The notes under the pieces: model-generated
Seen by the model: only the letters and a program-made list of their open reading frames with translations
Told to the model about the DNA's origin: nothing
Database searches by the model: none
In this document: positions 62,987 to 64,000 of the stretch, in pieces
How positions within the stretch are numbered: position 1 is the stretch's first letter
How the letters are laid out: every line of letters starts with the position of its first letter
Assembly: GCF_000721075.1 (NCBI RefSeq)
Contig: NZ_JOEQ01000005.1
Coordinates: 372,001 to 436,000 of the forward strand
DNA length: 64,000 bases
Direction: 5' to 3'
Source of the DNA: Streptosporangium amethystogenes
Lineage (GTDB): Bacteria; Actinomycetota; Actinomycetes; Streptosporangiales; Streptosporangiaceae
Position numbers and translations under genes: made by a program

Positions 62987-64000
62987 ATGCCCAAAGTCCC
63001 GTTACGGATCGCGTCCGCCGTCCTGCTGACGCTGGCCGCCCTGAACGTTCCCACCGCGTACGCCGCAGACGACGTCACCCCGGTCACGGTGACCGTCAAC
63101 GCACGTGCCGCGCTCGCCGCCGTCCCCGAAACCGGTATCGGTGCCAACCATGCGATCTGGGACAGCCAGCTGGGCACCGACGAGACCGCCGACCGGCTCA
63201 AGGGTGCGGGCGTGAAGCTGTTGCGCTATCCCGGCGGCTCCTACTCCGACATCTACCACTGGGCCGACCACACCGCTCCCGGCGGCTACGTGGCTCCCAA
63301 CACCGACTTCGACACCTTCATGCGCGGCGTGCGGCGCACCGGGGCGCAGGCGATGGTGACCGCCAACTACGGCACCGGCACCGCCGCCGAGGCCGCCGCC
63401 TGGGTCCGCTACGCCAACGTCACCAAGTCCTACGGCGTCAAGTACTGGGAGATCGGCAACGAGAACTACGGCAACGGCCACTACGGCGACCCCTGGGAGG
63501 CCGACGACCACGCCGACAAGAGCCCGGCCGAGTACGCCCGCCATGTCGTCGCGTACGCCGACGCGATGAAGGCGGTCGACCCGGACATCAAGATCGGCGC
63601 GGTTCTGACCACGCCCGCCAACTGGCCCGACGGCCTGGTCGTCGGCGGTGACGACGGAACCTGGAACAAGGTGGTCCTGTCGATCGCCGGGCCGAAGATC
63701 GACTTTGTGATCCTGCACTGGTACCCCGGCGCCTTCGACAAGGCCGGCCACGTCCCCGACATGATCCATCTCACCCGCCGGCAGATCACCGAGTACGCGG
63801 GGCCCGGGTCGGAGCGGATCGGCATCTCGATGACCGAGTTCAACACCGGGAGCAACAGCAACGGCACGAACACCCAGCCCGGTGCGCTCGCCGCCGCCGA
63901 CGCCTACGCGACGCTTCTCGCGAACGGTGTGTTCACGGTCGACTGGTGGAACACCCACAACGGCATCGGCAAGGTCACGCAGGTCGAGGGACATACCGAC
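62987..64000 (+). CDS. Secreted clan GH-A glycoside hydrolase, N-terminal part
   Basis: The gene runs off the right edge; 338 residues are visible. ATG 62987 follows GAGGTG. Signal peptide MPKVPLRIASAVLLTLAALN ending near residue 27 (AYA). The acid/base Glu159 is in WEIGNENYG and the nucleophile candidate Glu284 in ISMTEFNTGS, the pattern of clan GH-A enzymes such as alpha-L-arabinofuranosidases (GH51/39-like). Extracellular plant-polymer degradation is likely. Later carbohydrate-binding modules, if any, are outside the window. Confidence 0.8.
   Translation, partial: MPKVPLRIASAVLLTLAALNVPTAYAADDVTPVTVTVNARAALAAVPETGIGANHAIWDSQLGTDETADRLKGAGVKLLRYPGGSYSDIYHWADHTAPGGYVAPNTDFDTFMRGVRRTGAQAMVTANYGTGTAAEAAAWVRYANVTKSYGVKYWEIGNENYGNGHYGDPWEADDHADKSPAEYARHVVAYADAMKAVDPDIKIGAVLTTPANWPDGLVVGGDDGTWNKVVLSIAGPKIDFVILHWYPGAFDKAGHVPDMIHLTRRQITEYAGPGSERIGISMTEFNTGSNSNGTNTQPGALAAADAYATLLANGVFTVDWWNTHNGIGKVTQVEGHTD

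Noticed and set aside
1..64000. CRISPR array or phage island
   Set aside because: No regularly spaced repeats and no cluster of phage structural genes were seen; the amidase alone is not enough.

Overview
The window is high-GC DNA with the codon use, GTG starts and 4-base ATGA/GTGA gene overlaps typical of a filamentous actinomycete. A conservon (sensor kinase-like protein, roadblock protein, DUF742 protein, GTPase), Lsr2, DUF1206 and F420-dependent enzymes, and a terpenoid operon point to Streptomycetes or, more likely in my judgement, a member of the Streptosporangiaceae. The genus is an inference. No rRNA, tRNA, CRISPR array or intact insertion sequence was seen.

Layout. (1) 1-5926: end of a sugar-binding protein gene, four consecutive ADP-ribosylglycohydrolase (ARH) family genes and a ribokinase, nearly all translationally coupled: a probable import-hydrolyse-phosphorylate route for a ribosylated compound. 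(2) 5940-13854: scattered housekeeping and unknown genes (HbpS-like protein, two methyltransferases, a phosphotransferase, a TPR protein, Ppx/GppA, DUF1206). (3) 14020-19891: an anti-sigma-type ATPase, then on the minus strand a surface-polymer group (flippase, two divergent DegT-like aminotransferases, one FemAB-like acyltransferase) with no glycosyltransferase. (4) 20154-29393: M20 peptidase, Lsr2, a 1-kb gene-free stretch, a DUF1622 membrane pair, a DUF5925 AAA ATPase, a LysR/EamA divergent pair, a Ser/Thr kinase and a signal-less amidase. (5) 29386-35740: an oligopeptide-type ABC importer with a fused permease-ATPase, divergent from a TetR gene, with two matching 24-bp palindromes between them. 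(6) 35751-40601: methylmalonyl-CoA mutase A and B plus MeaB. (7) 41209-49581: a three-gene operon (P450, class I terpene synthase, class II cyclase) followed by a complete conservon. (8) 49808-64000: CehA/McbA metallohydrolase, PPK2, PAP2/DAGK protein, a secreted polyglycine protein, a lipoprotein, several small enzymes, a chimeric transposase remnant, ArfB and the start of a secreted clan GH-A glycoside hydrolase behind a TGAAACTTTCA operator-like site.

How they fit together. The two most distinctive systems are the ARH operon and the terpenoid operon joined to the conservon. In the first, an importer, four paralogous hydrolases (one with a damaged metal site, one with an altered metal site and an N-terminal extension) and ribokinase make a coherent but, to my knowledge, uncharacterised catabolic pathway. 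In the second, class II plus class I cyclases plus P450 predict a labdane-type cyclic diterpenoid, and the neighbouring GTPase signalling module is of a type that in Streptomyces often carries P450 genes. The TetR palindromes suggest that the peptide importer and the TetR gene, and perhaps the mutase genes only 10 bp behind it, share one regulator.
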